Shown: one piece after another, positions 1 through 11,026 of the stretch | Position numbering within the stretch: position 1 is the stretch's first letter | Layout: each line of letters begins with the position of its first letter | NCBI GenBank assembly: GCA_016648135.1 | Contig: JADDOH010002582.1 | Location: forward strand, 34,552-98,551 | Length of the DNA: 64,000 nt | Direction: 5' to 3' | Source of the DNA: Agrypnia vestita | Taxonomy: Eukaryota; Arthropoda; Insecta; Trichoptera; Phryganeidae | Translations under genes and position numbers: made by a program | The notes under the pieces: generated by a model | Database searches by the model: none | Seen by the model: the letters and a program-made list of their open reading frames with translations, nothing else | What the model was told of the DNA's origin: nothing

Positions 1-600
1 ATATTTTCACGTAAAAATCCTGGTGTAAGCCACGTACCTGTTCACTGCACGGTTCTGGTAAGCGCGCGATGTTCTACCATTACCGCTGTCGCCGTCAAAG
101 TGCACTTAATCATTTGGAAAATTATTAATCTAAAATCATCGCAATAATAATGAAGTTGTGTTCACGGAAGACCGCGAACTTTGGAGATTATGAGCAGGTC
201 CAATTTCACGGCGAAGCTGTGTAGGAACTGCAGCGCACCATCCCGCACAACTTATCCAGCGGAGTTGGCCGGCTAAAGTTTATCGGTGGAATTACTTCGC
301 CGATACAACGCGGACTTAATGCTGTGTTTGCCCTTAAGTTATTCCGCAGAGATGTTGCTTCTGAATAATATATTTCAGAAGTGGGCGACCCCAGAGGCGC
401 GCTGCTTCCCGATCAAAGGGCCGCGGGTTCGGTCCATGTCGGAGCGAAACTGTATTTGTGAGGATTCGAGAAATTATTGCTCAGTATCGTCAGTGGCGTC
501 CCAAGGTCAAATTTTAAAACGCTGCCTCTACTATTTTATAAGCACACACTGTAATAGAGGAATACAATTTATAATATATAGTGTATTCCTCTAATATGCT
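1..600. other. GC-richer block, possible minus-strand leader exon
   Basis: This stretch is clearly richer in G+C than the following kilobases (especially about 180-440). On the minus strand a good 5' splice donor (CAG|GTACGT) lies at about 38-33, so a minus-strand exon could run upward from 38. No long convincing reading frame is visible on that strand; if it is an exon it is more likely untranslated. The 102-codon plus-strand frame at 286-594 looks like chance, with no recognisable domain. Confidence 0.2.
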
Positions 601-1384
601 ATAAATTCATTATGTAGTGTAATCAATTCAGAAAAAAAATTGCAATATACCCACGTGTAATCTTGGAAATTTTGATTATTGTCTTTAGCAGTAGGTATCA
701 ACGACAACTACGTAGATTATCCGTTTCAACGCAATGCTTTCGCGCTTTGTCGAATTTTTAAAATATAATTTTATGGATTTACTTGCCTGTACCCATGGGA
801 AATCTTTGTTCTTTTCTTGAAATTCTTGAAATAGAGCAAAAATAAATATATTTGGGGTAAACAAGCAAAGGCAGCAATATATAAATGAATTGAATGAGGA
901 ATACTTCCTAATTTATAATGTACTGAATTCTATAGGAAAAATTAATAGGAAAAGTGATTTTGGAAAGGCTATCCTGTATCTATATACATAAAATCTGGAA
1001 TCCTCGATGACTGCATTCAAAACATTTTTTATTTTTTTCATGTTACTGCCTTTGCTTTTATACCCTACATATGATCTAATGTAAAAAAATATTATTCATA
1101 AATTTTTAAATTGTCTAAAATTAAAACCCATGTATTTTCTCAGCATTATCATAAAACTAGATTATTCTTCCTTTCTTTTTTCCTCTGACATTTCATCAAA
1201 AATCGTCAAAACATTATAGTTTTTTTTTAATAAAACATCTAGAATTTCATTTTTTTCTTTTATCACGTTCGTGCTCATGTTGATTTGAATTAATTAATTT
1301 AACAAACTTTGCCCATATTGTACCTGTATAGTGATTTAAAAAAAATAAATACCATAAAATATAAATATATCTAATATAATGTAA
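601..1384. other. AT-rich, nothing recognised
   Basis: AT-rich sequence with short homopolymer runs. I see no gene, repeat boundary or RNA gene here. Confidence 0.5.
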
Positions 1385-1745
1385 TAAGTATTAAGTATAT
1401 GAAATTGCCGTTTTTTAATTTGCTATCTTTTCAATAACTTGCATTCGACTTGGAATTCCAAATTCAAATTGATGCCTATAAGCTATGATATTTCTCTTTC
1501 AAAATTATGTATTCATTTTTTTCCTGCAGTTTGTTTTTCCTGTAATATCGCTGTGTCTGCGACCATGGAGAAATTAAAAATTTACGTTATTTTCGAATAT
1601 GAGTTCCATCGTGGCACTAATATTGCACGGACGGCACACATCAATGATGTGTATGGATCAGGTAGGTACCGCAAATGAACGTACGCTGATTTCGTTTTGA
1701 CCTCAAAGACGAGCCCAGTGGACGACCGGAAACTACAGTCACAGG
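1385..1745 (+). mobile_element. Fossil mariner, 5' end only
   Basis: This is the left end of a mariner element related to the two younger copies at 28883 and 46585. The block atatgaaattgccgtttt (ending 1414) matches their terminal inverted repeat with changes. At 1565 an ATG opens a frame reading MEKLKIYVIFEYEFHRG, close to MKNLKYRVIYEYEFHRG of the young copies, and continuing to INDVYG. Coding similarity then breaks at an early stop. It resumes out of frame after a short deletion, with an SGRPET-like block near 1710-1730. No catalytic region and no right terminus remain, so it is dead and older than the other two copies. Confidence 0.8.
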
Positions 1746-3437
1746 TACCTATTATCTAATATTATTATCTTATCTAATATTATTATCACCTAATATTATC
1801 TTTTTGAAGTTTATCTGTTTCTTCTCAGTATCGTTCTCCTAGATTTATTTTCCAGTACTAATATTTTTTTCATTTATTCTTCAGAAGCCAGAAATAAAAG
1901 GATGAAGATACTTTAATCTCTCTTTGTCTCAGAGATTTCTGAGTAAGTTTCGATATGTATTAAATACATCATTCTACTCTGTATATGGAATACATAAAGC
2001 AATGAATAATTGCTTGATTTGTGCTCATCGTTGTAATGTACTTTAGGCGTTTTGTGTGATCTACCTCTCTTATCGCTTGTTTAATACTAATAAATCCCAA
2101 CAAGTATATTAGGAACCTAATTTTTCAGTAAGTAATATTAATTTAAACAAATAATCAAAGTCAATTTAACCACCTCGATACATGACGCCTTATCGAAAAT
2201 GGTTGGTACGAAGATAGTTACATAAATGTTAAAGTTACTATAACTAATAAGAAAATGAATTTAATAATAAAGAATACTATCGAATTATCTATTTTGACTG
2301 TGTTAGTAGTATAATATAAAAGTATATATTTACCGTGTTCAAAATGCGTAACTGTTCGATAAATTATTTCCATCCCGTTATTTTCAAGGGAGAAAATACG
2401 CACTGCTACACTAGTGCGAATATAATATTTTAAAACGTATCCCAAGAGGGGGCGTCTACATCACAAACGTCTGTATTTCCACAATTTAATAACAACTTCA
2501 TACATTTAAGTGCCTTTTTATGATAATGGGGTTATTTATGGTGGAACAAATCTTTTCTCCGCAGTCGAGACGCCGCCGCCGCTAGCTGAAGAAAGTTTTG
2601 CACTTTCCACGGAAAAGTTTCTTGTTCCCGGCTATTTGTTTCTTTTTTGTTGGATATTTGAAAATGTTATAAACCAACGTTTTTAGTTGTCGACAAATTA
2701 TTCAAGAAAATATATTGGCAAGATGATATGTGTGTTGGAAAATCGAGGCGTTAGAGTCGCGGTGGTGGCAATGCACGCTGTGAATTCCACGGACAGCTCA
2801 CGGAACAAACAGCTCCATTTTAAAAGATATAAATGTTGAGAAAATGAACAATAAACGTTGAGTTTCCACAAATCTAATGGGCATATTAAAATACTTGAGA
2901 TATGTCACGAGACTGACCGACAGTAAGGCAAAGTCGAGGGAACCCGTCCCTACGGAAAACACAAGTCCACTAGATGACGAACCTGACGGTGAAGTCCGCA
3001 ACCAATGGCTCGCTTCAGGAAGCCATTAGGAATTTTGCATTAATTAGGTGACAACCTGTCAATAATTACAGGAAAAAACACGTTTTCAAAATTATACAGA
3101 ATAGTCGATACTTGCTTTCGGGTATTGTATAATAAGTAGGTAACTTACCGAAGCCGGATAAGCAAAACTCAGTGATTCGGATTTTTAAATCCCTAGTTAT
3201 ATCAATTAATTTATAATTAATTATAAAATAATTAATTTTTAATTTTAAGACAGTAACACACCATACATAAACCACACAGATTATTTTTAACGTTGATCGG
3301 TTCCTTTACTACTATCTTCGTTCACCCTGACAAAAAATAATCGATGTGATTTATAGAAAGTTACTTTTTTTAAATTAATAATTGTGTTTAACCACATAGT
3401 TAACGCTGTAAACAATGACTATGTCGAGAAAACTATT
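1746..3437. other. Non-coding, no gene recognised
   Basis: Contains a short imperfect tandem of TATCTAATATTATTATC words (1750-1805), and a GCC-rich spot with an acceptor-like tttctccgcag near 2556-2566. Reading on from that acceptor gives only about 40 open codons with no recognisable domain, so I do not call an exon. The remainder is AT-rich. Confidence 0.4.
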
Positions 3438-3490
3438 ACATATATATACATATGTATATAATATATATATATATAATCTATATATATATA

Positions 3491-3530
<40 letters not shown>
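3438..3530. repeat. (AT)n microsatellite
   Basis: About 90 bases of almost pure alternating A and T, broken by a few C and G changes. A simple-sequence repeat. Confidence 0.95.
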
Positions 3531-3534
<4 letters not shown>

Positions 3535-3610
3535 CTACTTAATATAATGTTAGGTACCTAAGTGTATTTAACCACTAGTTTATTCGAATAGTGAAAGGCT
3601 GTAATAAATA

Positions 3611-3772
3611 TACAGGGTTATTTGGAAAACATTAATAACCTCGCAGGATTATATTCCTGCCTCGGTTATGAGTCGAAAATGCGACATCAAAGTTTGCATT
3701 TTTTAAAAATATTTCTTACTTATTTTTTGTAGAATGTTGGACTATCATTACAGTAACTTATATTATAGATGT
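3611..3772 (+). mobile_element. Half copy of fold-back element family A
   Basis: Begins tacagggttatttggaaaa and runs through conserved words such as cctcgcagga and acagtaacttatat. It matches, in inverse orientation, the right arm of the complete fold-back element at 4463-4969. Only one arm is present, so it is a truncated copy of that non-autonomous element. Confidence 0.75.
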
Positions 3773-4460
3773 AGAAATTATGTTTGATAGTTTATTTTTG
3801 GGCCACAAAACTTAGAGAAATGAGCATGAAATATAATAAATTTAGACACTATTTTTATCATTCGATTTAAATAAAATACCGTCTTGTCTTTTTAATTTTG
3901 ACTGACCAATTTTTGTGATAAAGTAGTTCATAACCTAACCTAATCTTACCTATTTTAGTTGGCACTTTCAGTTCAGATATATTTATTAAATTGCTTAAAA
4001 TAGCCTTAGGTTTACGATAATAAATAAAAAAACGAGCAAGCCTTACAGTAGTCGCATATGATGTGTAACATTTGACATCTCACAATTGAGCACCAACAAT
4101 ATCAATTGAGCACCAACAGAAATTAACATCAAAATTTAAAAAAGTTAATATTTACCTATACATTTATTAATTAGTAAATACAAGAAAATGTATGTACCTT
4201 ATATCTACATACGCATTTTGGTTAAAAATGTGATTGGTCAATTATATGCTTTTATTTATTGTCATAGATGGCGGTAATGTGCCTCTATACGTATTGTACG
4301 AAAACTTTGAATAAATATTTAAAAATACACAAATAAAATTTGAGAATGTAAATCATTAAGGATAGTTATTGTTTACATTAATGTATTTTTTTTTTATTGG
4401 AGTGTTACGAAGATATAAGCCAAAATATATCAAAGTTACGCCAGCCTTGCAACATATGTA
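3773..4460. other. Non-coding, one short tandem
   Basis: Near 4083-4120 the words caattgagcaccaaca occur twice in tandem, 20 bases apart. Otherwise AT-rich with no gene signal. Confidence 0.45.
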
Positions 4461-4462
4461 TA

Positions 4463-4969
4463 CAGGGTGTACCAGAGCTAGCAGCAGAAACTTGGCTGGT
4501 AGATTCCTGACTATGTTATGAGTCTTAAATGTTCAAGCAACCATGATCTAATATCAATTGTTATGGAGATATGCAATATCAAAGTTTGCATTTTTTTCTC
4601 AATATTCTGACTTATTTTTTTCAAAAGTTGAACTATCATTACAGTAACTTATATCGATTACAAAAAATTCATTCGTTTCAATACAAGTTAAATAAAATGA
4701 TAAAAACCCTGAAAAATTTCCAATTGTAATTCGAAGATTATTATTATTTTATTTGACTTGTATTAAAATTATTTGATATAAGTTACTGGTATGATGGTCC
4801 AACGTATTACAAAAAATAAGTCAAAAATATTGAGAAAAAAATGCACACTTTGATGTCGTGTACCTTCATAACTGTTGATATTAGGTCTTGGCTGCTTGAA
4901 CATTTTCGTCTCATAATCAAGGCAGTAATATAGTCCTGCGAGGTTATTAATGTTTTCCAAATAACCCTG
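4463..4969. mobile_element. Complete fold-back (MITE-like) element, family A
   Basis: The element starts CAGGGT and ends ACCCTG, with a TA dinucleotide on each side (4461-4462 and 4970-4971). The left arm (4463 to about 4690) and right arm (about 4745-4969) are imperfect inverted copies over roughly 220 bases. Both carry atcaaagt.tgcattttttt, ttctcaatatt and cagtaacttatat in mirrored order. There is no open frame of note (the 92-codon minus frame is a by-product), so it is a non-autonomous element, probably moved by a TA-targeting transposase. Related partial copies lie at 3611, 6170, 22830 and 63885. Confidence 0.8.
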
Positions 4970-4971
4970 TA

Positions 4972-5598
4972 TAAAATATTTTTTATACAATTTGGAGGAG
5001 GAATCTTGAGAAGCTAAATTGCTTTTTACAAAAACAAAACGCGCCATTAAGTTTATTGTTCAGTGGTGTACATGATGATGTTTATCGCAGTTTTTTCTAA
5101 GATGTAAATTTTTAACTTAAATAAATCTTAATTTGTAGTTCGTGCTCTGCTCATGCTATTGAAATGTTTCAATGAACGTATTCTAATTAAGAATTACCAA
5201 TGTCAAATGAATGTTAATGAATTCACTTTGGAAATGCTTGATATCAGATCAAAGGCCCGAATATTTAGGCAATAACTTGATCTTCGTTCACCAGGGGTAA
5301 CTAAATAAATGCTTTAATATTTGAATTTCAGGCATTACAGTAATATGACATATTTTTATATTTCAGTATAATAATTTGAATATATTTAGGTGTTAATGAA
5401 TGAAAATGTAGAGCTCAAAGAAAGATAAATTCATAAATTAAAGTTTTCAAATGATGTTTTTAATGCTTTTATTGAATTTTAACATTTACTACTGAACAAC
5501 AACCGGTCGTCAGACTATAGTTCTACTACTTTTATTTAAGCGGATATCTCAGAATCATTTGAATTCCACAAAATGTAAATTATATATATATATATATA
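4972..5598. other. AT-rich, ends in (TA)n
   Basis: No gene recognised. The last 20 bases are a (TA)n tract into which the following SINE appears to have inserted. Confidence 0.5.
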
Positions 5599-5786
5599 TT
5601 TTTTTTTTAAATAAATAGAGATGCGAACACGGAATACGTGTCACATCAATATTCTTACTATTTTCAAACTAAGCTAAACGCTTGTGCTATGAAAATAGGA
5701 CTAACTTGCTAGTCTGGGCTGAGATTCGAACCCGCGACCATTGGATCACGAGGCGAGTGTCCTAACCACAAGACCAACAAGCTACT
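5599..5786 (-). mobile_element. tRNA-derived SINE, copy A (best preserved)
   Basis: Read on the minus strand it starts near 5786 with agcttgttggtcttgtggtt, an A-box-like tRNA head. It continues to a clear B box (GGGTTCGAATC at about 5735-5725), then a non-tRNA body (ctagcaagttagtcctatttt) and an A-rich tail, seen on the plus strand as a T run at 5599-5609. It sits inside a (TA)n tract, so the target duplication cannot be delimited. Related copies lie at 15310, 17270, 21603, 46366, 52281, 60073 and 60640. The tRNA-like part is not a functional tRNA gene. Confidence 0.85.
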
Positions 5787-6169
5787 CTATATATATATAT
5801 CTTGTAAGTATGCTTTATTGCCTAATGCAATAATCTTCTAATTTGTTAAATATCAAATTATTTAAAATCGGTCTCAATAATTTATTTTGATTGTAAATTG
5901 TGTTATTGGTTACATAAAAAATTCAGAATAAATTACGGGGAGTAAGTACCTAAGTAACTTAAATCAGAATGTATCTCGTAATATTCTTAGTCATGTTTTT
6001 TATCATACATTCAATTCAAGTAGGTAGGTGTATAATAATAATCTATCAGATACGTACATATTTAATTTCGACAACTTTTTTATAATATACCTACGCATAA
6101 GTACATTTCATTCTTCAAAGTGACTGCACACGCCTGCAATGATAAATCTATTATTCATTTACCAAAATA
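5787..6169. other. AT-rich, nothing recognised
   Basis: No gene or structured element recognised. Confidence 0.5.
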
Positions 6170-6410
6170 CAGGGTTTATCAGAGGTAGTTCACAATACTT
6201 AAAAAAAGCGACTTAAAAACATTTTTAAAAAAAATATTTCTGGCTTAACTTTAGTAAATCGTTGGACTGATATTAAAGTAACTTATATCGAATATTAAAA
6301 ATTGTTTCGTCTTAATATAAGTCAAATAAAATTACTAAAACCCTGTTAAAAATTCTAGAAGTATTTCTTGAAGATTTTAATAATTTTATTTTACTTGATT
6401 ATTATTTTTT
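6170..6410 (+). mobile_element. Partial copy of fold-back element family A
   Basis: Starts CAGGGTTTATCAGAGG after TA. It carries the family words gttggact, aaagtaacttatatcg and aaaaccctg. The left arm and the centre can be followed, but the right arm fades out into AT-rich sequence. Confidence 0.65.
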
Positions 6411-6840
6411 TATTTGTACAGCTGTACATTTGTACGTACACTGATCTTTATAAAATAAATTATAACTATGTCATTATATTCTAAACATTTCATTGCCCCT
6501 TTATTCTATTTCTATTACTTAAACACTCTAAGGGGTGAGATTTATTAATGAAATAATCTTGGCGTAGGGCCATGGTTTTGTTTAATTTTGTAAGAGATGG
6601 TATATACCTACATATCTACATAAATCTTGATATACACATATCTACAGCAGCAAAGTTTATTTTTATTGTATTTAATTTAAAATATAACAGAAATACTTTT
6701 TTTTAACATATAGTAAAAAACATCATCTTTTATTTATAAAATGTGTAAAATGTTTTCCTCAAATTTGTCATTTAATTCGTGTTTTAAAGATCTACGTACA
6801 ATATTATCAATAAGTTAACATGTCCGCGCAATGTTCTCAA
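6411..6840. other. AT-rich, nothing recognised
   Basis: No gene or element recognised before the GC-rich island. Confidence 0.5.
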
Positions 6841-6884
6841 GTTTCGCTATGAAGCGAAGCGAACGAACCTTACCTAGTTGGAAA

Positions 6885-7100
6885 ACACCTGCTATTGGTC
6901 GGGCGGGTGGCTGGCCCGCTCGGGGATTGGCGGGGTGGGGCAGGGTGGCCGCAAGAAACCTTCGCCGTGAAAGGAGCGCGGCCGAAGTTCTTGCCCTTCT
7001 AATATAATAAGATTAGTGCGACGGGACACCCAGTAGTCCCGGGGCACAGGGTGTGCCCGCGCTGCCCACCCGGCCCTTTGATGTCGCAGACACGACGAAC
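6885..7100 (+). promoter_or_regulatory. CCAAT/GC-box island, candidate TATA-less promoter
   Basis: A sharply GC-rich island in an AT-rich region. It has two inverted CCAAT boxes (ATTGG at 6894 and 6926), each next to a GC-box-like word (gggcggg at 6901, ggcgggg at 6929), all within about 45 bases. No TATA box is visible. Such spacing of CCAAT and GC boxes is typical of constitutive TATA-less promoters. It lies about 150-350 bases upstream of the candidate first exon at 7248 on the same strand. The 86-codon minus frame across it is a GC-composition artefact. Confidence 0.35.
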
Positions 7101-7247
7101 TAAATATGTTATTGCAAAAACGGCGATTTTCGGTTAAGATTTGAATTTGCATTATTAGGAAACGTAAATTATTGAATTACCTATTTTAAGAAAAAATTAA
7201 GTGTATTGTGTCTGTACTGTTGAAGTATAGTCTGTGCTATTCTGAAA

Positions 7248-7290
7248 ATGGCAATATTGAGATGTCTGATCTTTATCCCAATCTTGACAG
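7248..7290 (+). CDS. Candidate first coding exon with signal peptide
   Basis: An ATG in good context (gaaaATGG, purine at -3 and G at +4) opens MAILRCLIFIPILTG. This is a short hydrophobic stretch with one arginine near its start, like the core of a secretion signal. The frame is cut in phase 1 by a good 5' splice donor, ACAG|GTATGT, at 7290/7291. First exons that end inside or just after a signal peptide are common in insect genes for secreted or membrane proteins. A promoter-like island lies just upstream. No following exon is recognised downstream in this window, so the intron would be very long or the exon is a false positive. With only 14 codons the protein family cannot be told. Confidence 0.3.
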
Positions 7291-8175
7291 GTATGTATAA
7301 CATTGTTTTGCCGCCAATTTCGATGTTTTAAGTTTGACATGTTTGAAATTAATGGATTCAATCAATCAGAAAGCTCTAGCGCGTAAAGAAAACTTTAGTT
7401 ATTCACAATTACGAATAATGAGCTTTAGATATAATTGATTAATTTCAAACCTGTCAAATATAAAACATCAAAAAAACGGCATCACAATGTTATACAATAA
7501 CTATAAAGATACAGGAAATAGCAATATTGCTTAGTTCAGAATATGGATGAGTATCAAATGTTTAGGTATTAGGCATCCATCGACTGTCCAGATTTAAAAG
7601 CAAACTTTGTATTAAAACTCCATGTTATAATACAGATTGTTAAAAAAGCCTCGTCAATGCAATTATAGAGCTGGAAATTCTCACTCTATGCTATTTGACA
7701 TATTGCAAGTAGGTAACATATGTTAGTGGTGTAAATTTTGTAGATTTAATACAATATATTGATATTTTTTATTTATTAACCAATTCATTAGTAGCATTAT
7801 TTTGATGACAAATAAATAAGCACTTTTCTTCTAACTACATTTTGTTGCCTTGCATCATAATTTAAATCACAATTTTTTTTTAATATCATAATATATAAGC
7901 ATTGTGTTATGTGTACTCTATTGTGGATTTGTCTTTGGTATAAAAATTGAGAAATAATTATTTATCGTATTTCACGATCAATTGAAGTCGTTCTTATGCA
8001 TGCTATTTTTTCATCGCTCTGCATTTCTTCGACCTCAAGAATGGATATTCACTGCAAATGCATATTTCGACGTTTTTTCCGAAAATTTCGGTTTTTATTA
8101 TTAATTAATATCAGAATGTATATGCTGGACTATAATTTTTTAGGACGATTACTTAGAAAAAATCTTTGTTCTTAT
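7291..8175. other. AT-rich, nothing recognised
   Basis: Would be intronic if the preceding exon is real. The 65-codon plus frame at 7996-8193 runs into the fold-back element and has no recognisable domain. Confidence 0.45.
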
Positions 8176-8558
8176 ATAAAAGTAATAAACTGAGTATTAT
8201 TTACATTAATTAATAAAATATAAGCATTAATCGGAAGGCCGCGGCCATAAAATACGTTTTCAGTGTTTTAGAAATCATCAATAGTTACAATACTGTAATG
8301 AATAATGATTTCAGAATGTTTTCTTACGAGTATAAAGCCAACACCAAGATGATAGAAATCTATTAAAACAATTAACAAATGTTCAATATGAATAAAGGTA
8401 TAACACTCGTAAGAAAACATTTTCTGCGATCATATAAATATTCAACAACTATTGATGATTTTTAAGACACTGAAAATTAATTTTTTGGTTGCGGCCCGTC
8501 GATTAATGCTTATATTTTCTTAATTATTATAAATAATAGTCAGTTTATTACTTTTATT
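8176..8558. mobile_element. Fold-back element with about 150-bp arms
   Basis: The left arm (8176 to about 8335) and right arm (about 8400-8558) are imperfect inverted copies. Shared words in mirrored order include ataaaagtaataaactga, atataagcattaatcg, atcatcaatagtt and gttttcttacgagt. The spacer is about 60 bases. No open frame of note. I read it as a non-autonomous fold-back transposon or an inverted duplication; no clear target duplication was found. Confidence 0.7.
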
Positions 8559-9484
8559 TAAGGTTGCCAAAAGGTTGTTGTAATGCCAAAATATGCATTT
8601 GTAGTGAATGCCCAGCCTTAACGAAGACGCTGGCCAAGCACAAACTGCGCGTACAGTTATTGCCAGATACAAATAATTTACGGATACAAATTTTGGAGGA
8701 TTAGGTGGGGTTACTCGTCCGCATGTACGGATTCAATTTTAAATTATTTCCTGCCCGTCTGGCCAAAACAGACTGGCTGGGATGAAAAGAATGACGCCGA
8801 CTCGAATTTAAAATGGAAATCATAATGAGTAGCTAAATAAAATAATTATATTTAAAAACAATGAAGATACATCAAATACAAAGATATACCGAAAAATCCA
8901 TCTTTAAAAAAAACTTGGTTACCACCAGGATTCGAACTGAACTTCACGGAATGCTTAGAGTATCATATCCCGGTGCAAGGGAATATAATCAGCCTTTTCA
9001 GTAGGCACCTCAAATTTTTTCATCCATATTAATTGTCATTGAAAAAATGCAAAAATAATCTTACCGTATGTATTCATAATAAATTATAATTTTTACTTTA
9101 TAAATTATTTATAATATGCAAGTCCTCAATATAAGTCGACGTTACGATCTTTCTATTTATTAATTGACTGTTTTCATTTAAAAAATATATTAAAATGAAA
9201 ATGTTGAAATTTCATCTAATCGTTTCTTTTCTAATCAGGGTGTATTATTTATGTATTTTAAAAGCGATCAATATTTAGACTAATTAAAAATTTTCCAATA
9301 GTATTCCAAAAGTTCTTCCAATCATCTATACCTTGAAAAAGACACGTTATTATTCTGAAAATCTTCTTTTTTATCGTTATATAAATGTACTGGGTTGAGG
9401 CATAATTATGCACCGTTTCCAATTAAAATCATTTTGTAACATAATGAAAAACGAAAACAAATTTTGTACAATTATCATTCAAGG
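8559..9484. other. Non-coding; faint tRNA-like relic near 8915-8980
   Basis: Mostly AT-rich. Near 8930 the minus strand shows a B-box-like cagttcgaatcctgg, which could be a decayed tRNA-SINE relic, but no A box or body could be aligned. Nothing else recognised. Confidence 0.35.
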
Positions 9485-9770
9485 CCGTAGACACACCATC
9501 AACTTTGCTTCTCATTTGTTTGGAAGATGATCGATTCCGTGGGCAGTGTCCAGTGTCCTAGTGGTACACCTTTCGTCCGCTTGCACGGCGGCCAGAAGGG
9601 CCGGTCATCGAAATCCGAAGATCGACCCTTTCCTGACTTGTCTAAGATGGTGTCATCAGCTTTGAAGCAACTACCCTCGACATGTCCTTTCGCCAATCAT
9701 TCCTTCGCCGTAAAGACCGCCGACATCGCGAAAAGACTCGAGAAGAAGCGGCATTTCACCCTTTCTTGAA
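9485..9770. other. GC-balanced segment open on both strands, origin unknown
   Basis: This segment stands out from its AT-rich surroundings. It is open for 80 codons on the plus strand (9527-9769) and 65 on the minus (9499-9696). Neither translation resembles a family I recognise. The plus product is basic, with a KRLEKKR stretch near its end; the minus product has an SGKGRSSDFDDRPFW stretch. It could be a decayed transposon coding part or an isolated exon. It is followed at 9831 by an ATTCA repeat of the type found at ends of some non-LTR elements, which favours a mobile origin. Confidence 0.3.
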
Positions 9771-9830
9771 ATGTTACAGCACAATGCTGCTTATACATGT
9801 GTGGGTTTCAATGCGAATTTTAATTTCCTC

Positions 9831-9863
9831 ATTCAATTCAATTCAATTCAATTCAATTCAATT
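9831..9863. repeat. (ATTCA)n tandem repeat
   Basis: Six units of ATTCA in perfect tandem, followed by atttatttcacg. Pentamer repeats like this are known at the 3' ends of some insect CR1-like LINEs. Here they would mark a minus-strand element extending to higher coordinates, but no reverse transcriptase is visible. Confidence 0.8.
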
Positions 9864-11004
9864 TATTTCACGATAATATGTACATGACAAACAAAATGTT
9901 TAAGGCATACATATTAGGAAGTATATATCAAAAATGAAAGTATTTAATAAATTAAAAATAACATAAAATCTGGTCAAAGGTGTAGGAGAATCCCGCTTCG
10001 GAAAACCCCCTCAGACACCTCATCATATTATATACCTAATTGTATTAAAACAGAAGTCAATTAAACGTTAAATAGATAAATGTAATAAACGGCGTATAGT
10101 TATGCATCAACCTATTAGTTATCTAGAAAAGAATGCCCATTCCCCGATCTAATAATAGCCGAAAAGAGTTTCTGTTTTTCGCGAAGGTATCAGGCACAAG
10201 TATTTTTTACTCCCTTTCTTTTAACTCTTAGCGTCTGCTTGTCTGTCGAAAAAACTTTGGATCGATTTTTAACCCTTTTCCCATGATCCGATCGAGCTGA
10301 AACTTTGCAGGCAGACTCGTGGTGACGATGAAAATGATCTAACAAAATTTCGTTCAAAAAGTGTAATAATTATAGTATAATTTTGGATTTTTGAAATCAC
10401 AAGGGTTTTTCAAATTGGAAACCATACAAATGTTCTAGGAAATGAATAGAATAACCGATATGATTTTAAAAAACGTGAAACTATTAAAATTAAAAATATA
10501 GTTACACTCACTTAAAAAATATCAACATCCATACCAGGTTTAAATCAAAACACCGACGTTATAGTCCGTTTGAACCGCAGTTTGCAAGAAAAGTTTGATT
10601 ACTACCAACGGCGGACTAATGACGTCACGGAATATTTAAAATTTGAATTACTCCGTCAGTGTTATAGGTACTTCACTACGAATTTCGAAAATTTATGGCA
10701 ATTGAATCGAATAAATAATAAAACGAAAAGAAAATTCAAATGGAGATAAAGATATATTATTAGAGATTTTTGACATAGATATTTTTCTAGACATGTTTCA
10801 TTTTCAGTCAATTAATCAAATTCATCAAATCAATTATTTAATTACATGATAGTAAACTTAATTTACAAAGAAAGGTGTAATAAAAACTTGGTTTTTAGGG
10901 GTTAGTTTTTTTTTACTGTTCGGTATCTTCATTTTAATGACATGCGTATGTTTATATAATTTTTGTAAAAAAATGTAATGTTGATAGTTCCCCACTCGTT
11001 CCGT
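9864..11004. other. Probably decayed repeat sequence
   Basis: Phrases such as cccatgatccgatcgagctg and aaactttgcaggcag (10278-10315) are reminiscent of widely dispersed insect repeats, but no boundaries can be set. No gene. Confidence 0.3.
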
Positions 11005-11026
11005 AAAATAAAATAAAATAAAATAA
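11005..11026. repeat. (AAAAT)n short tandem repeat
   Basis: Four to five AAAAT units in tandem. A simple repeat, possibly an old retroelement tail. Confidence 0.8.

Noticed and set aside
286..594. 102-codon plus frame at the left edge
   Set aside because: No domain, poor start context, and the competing signal is a minus-strand donor.
2556..2690. Acceptor-like site followed by about 40 open codons (VETPPPLAEESF...)
   Set aside because: No matching donor at the end, no recognisable domain, and a weak polypyrimidine tract.
5700..5786. Possible tRNA gene on the minus strand
   Set aside because: A and B boxes only; the same sequence recurs in eight SINE copies and no cloverleaf closes.
6892..7152. 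86-codon minus frame rich in P and R
   Set aside because: GC-rich promoter-like island; the frame has no domain and is better explained by base composition.
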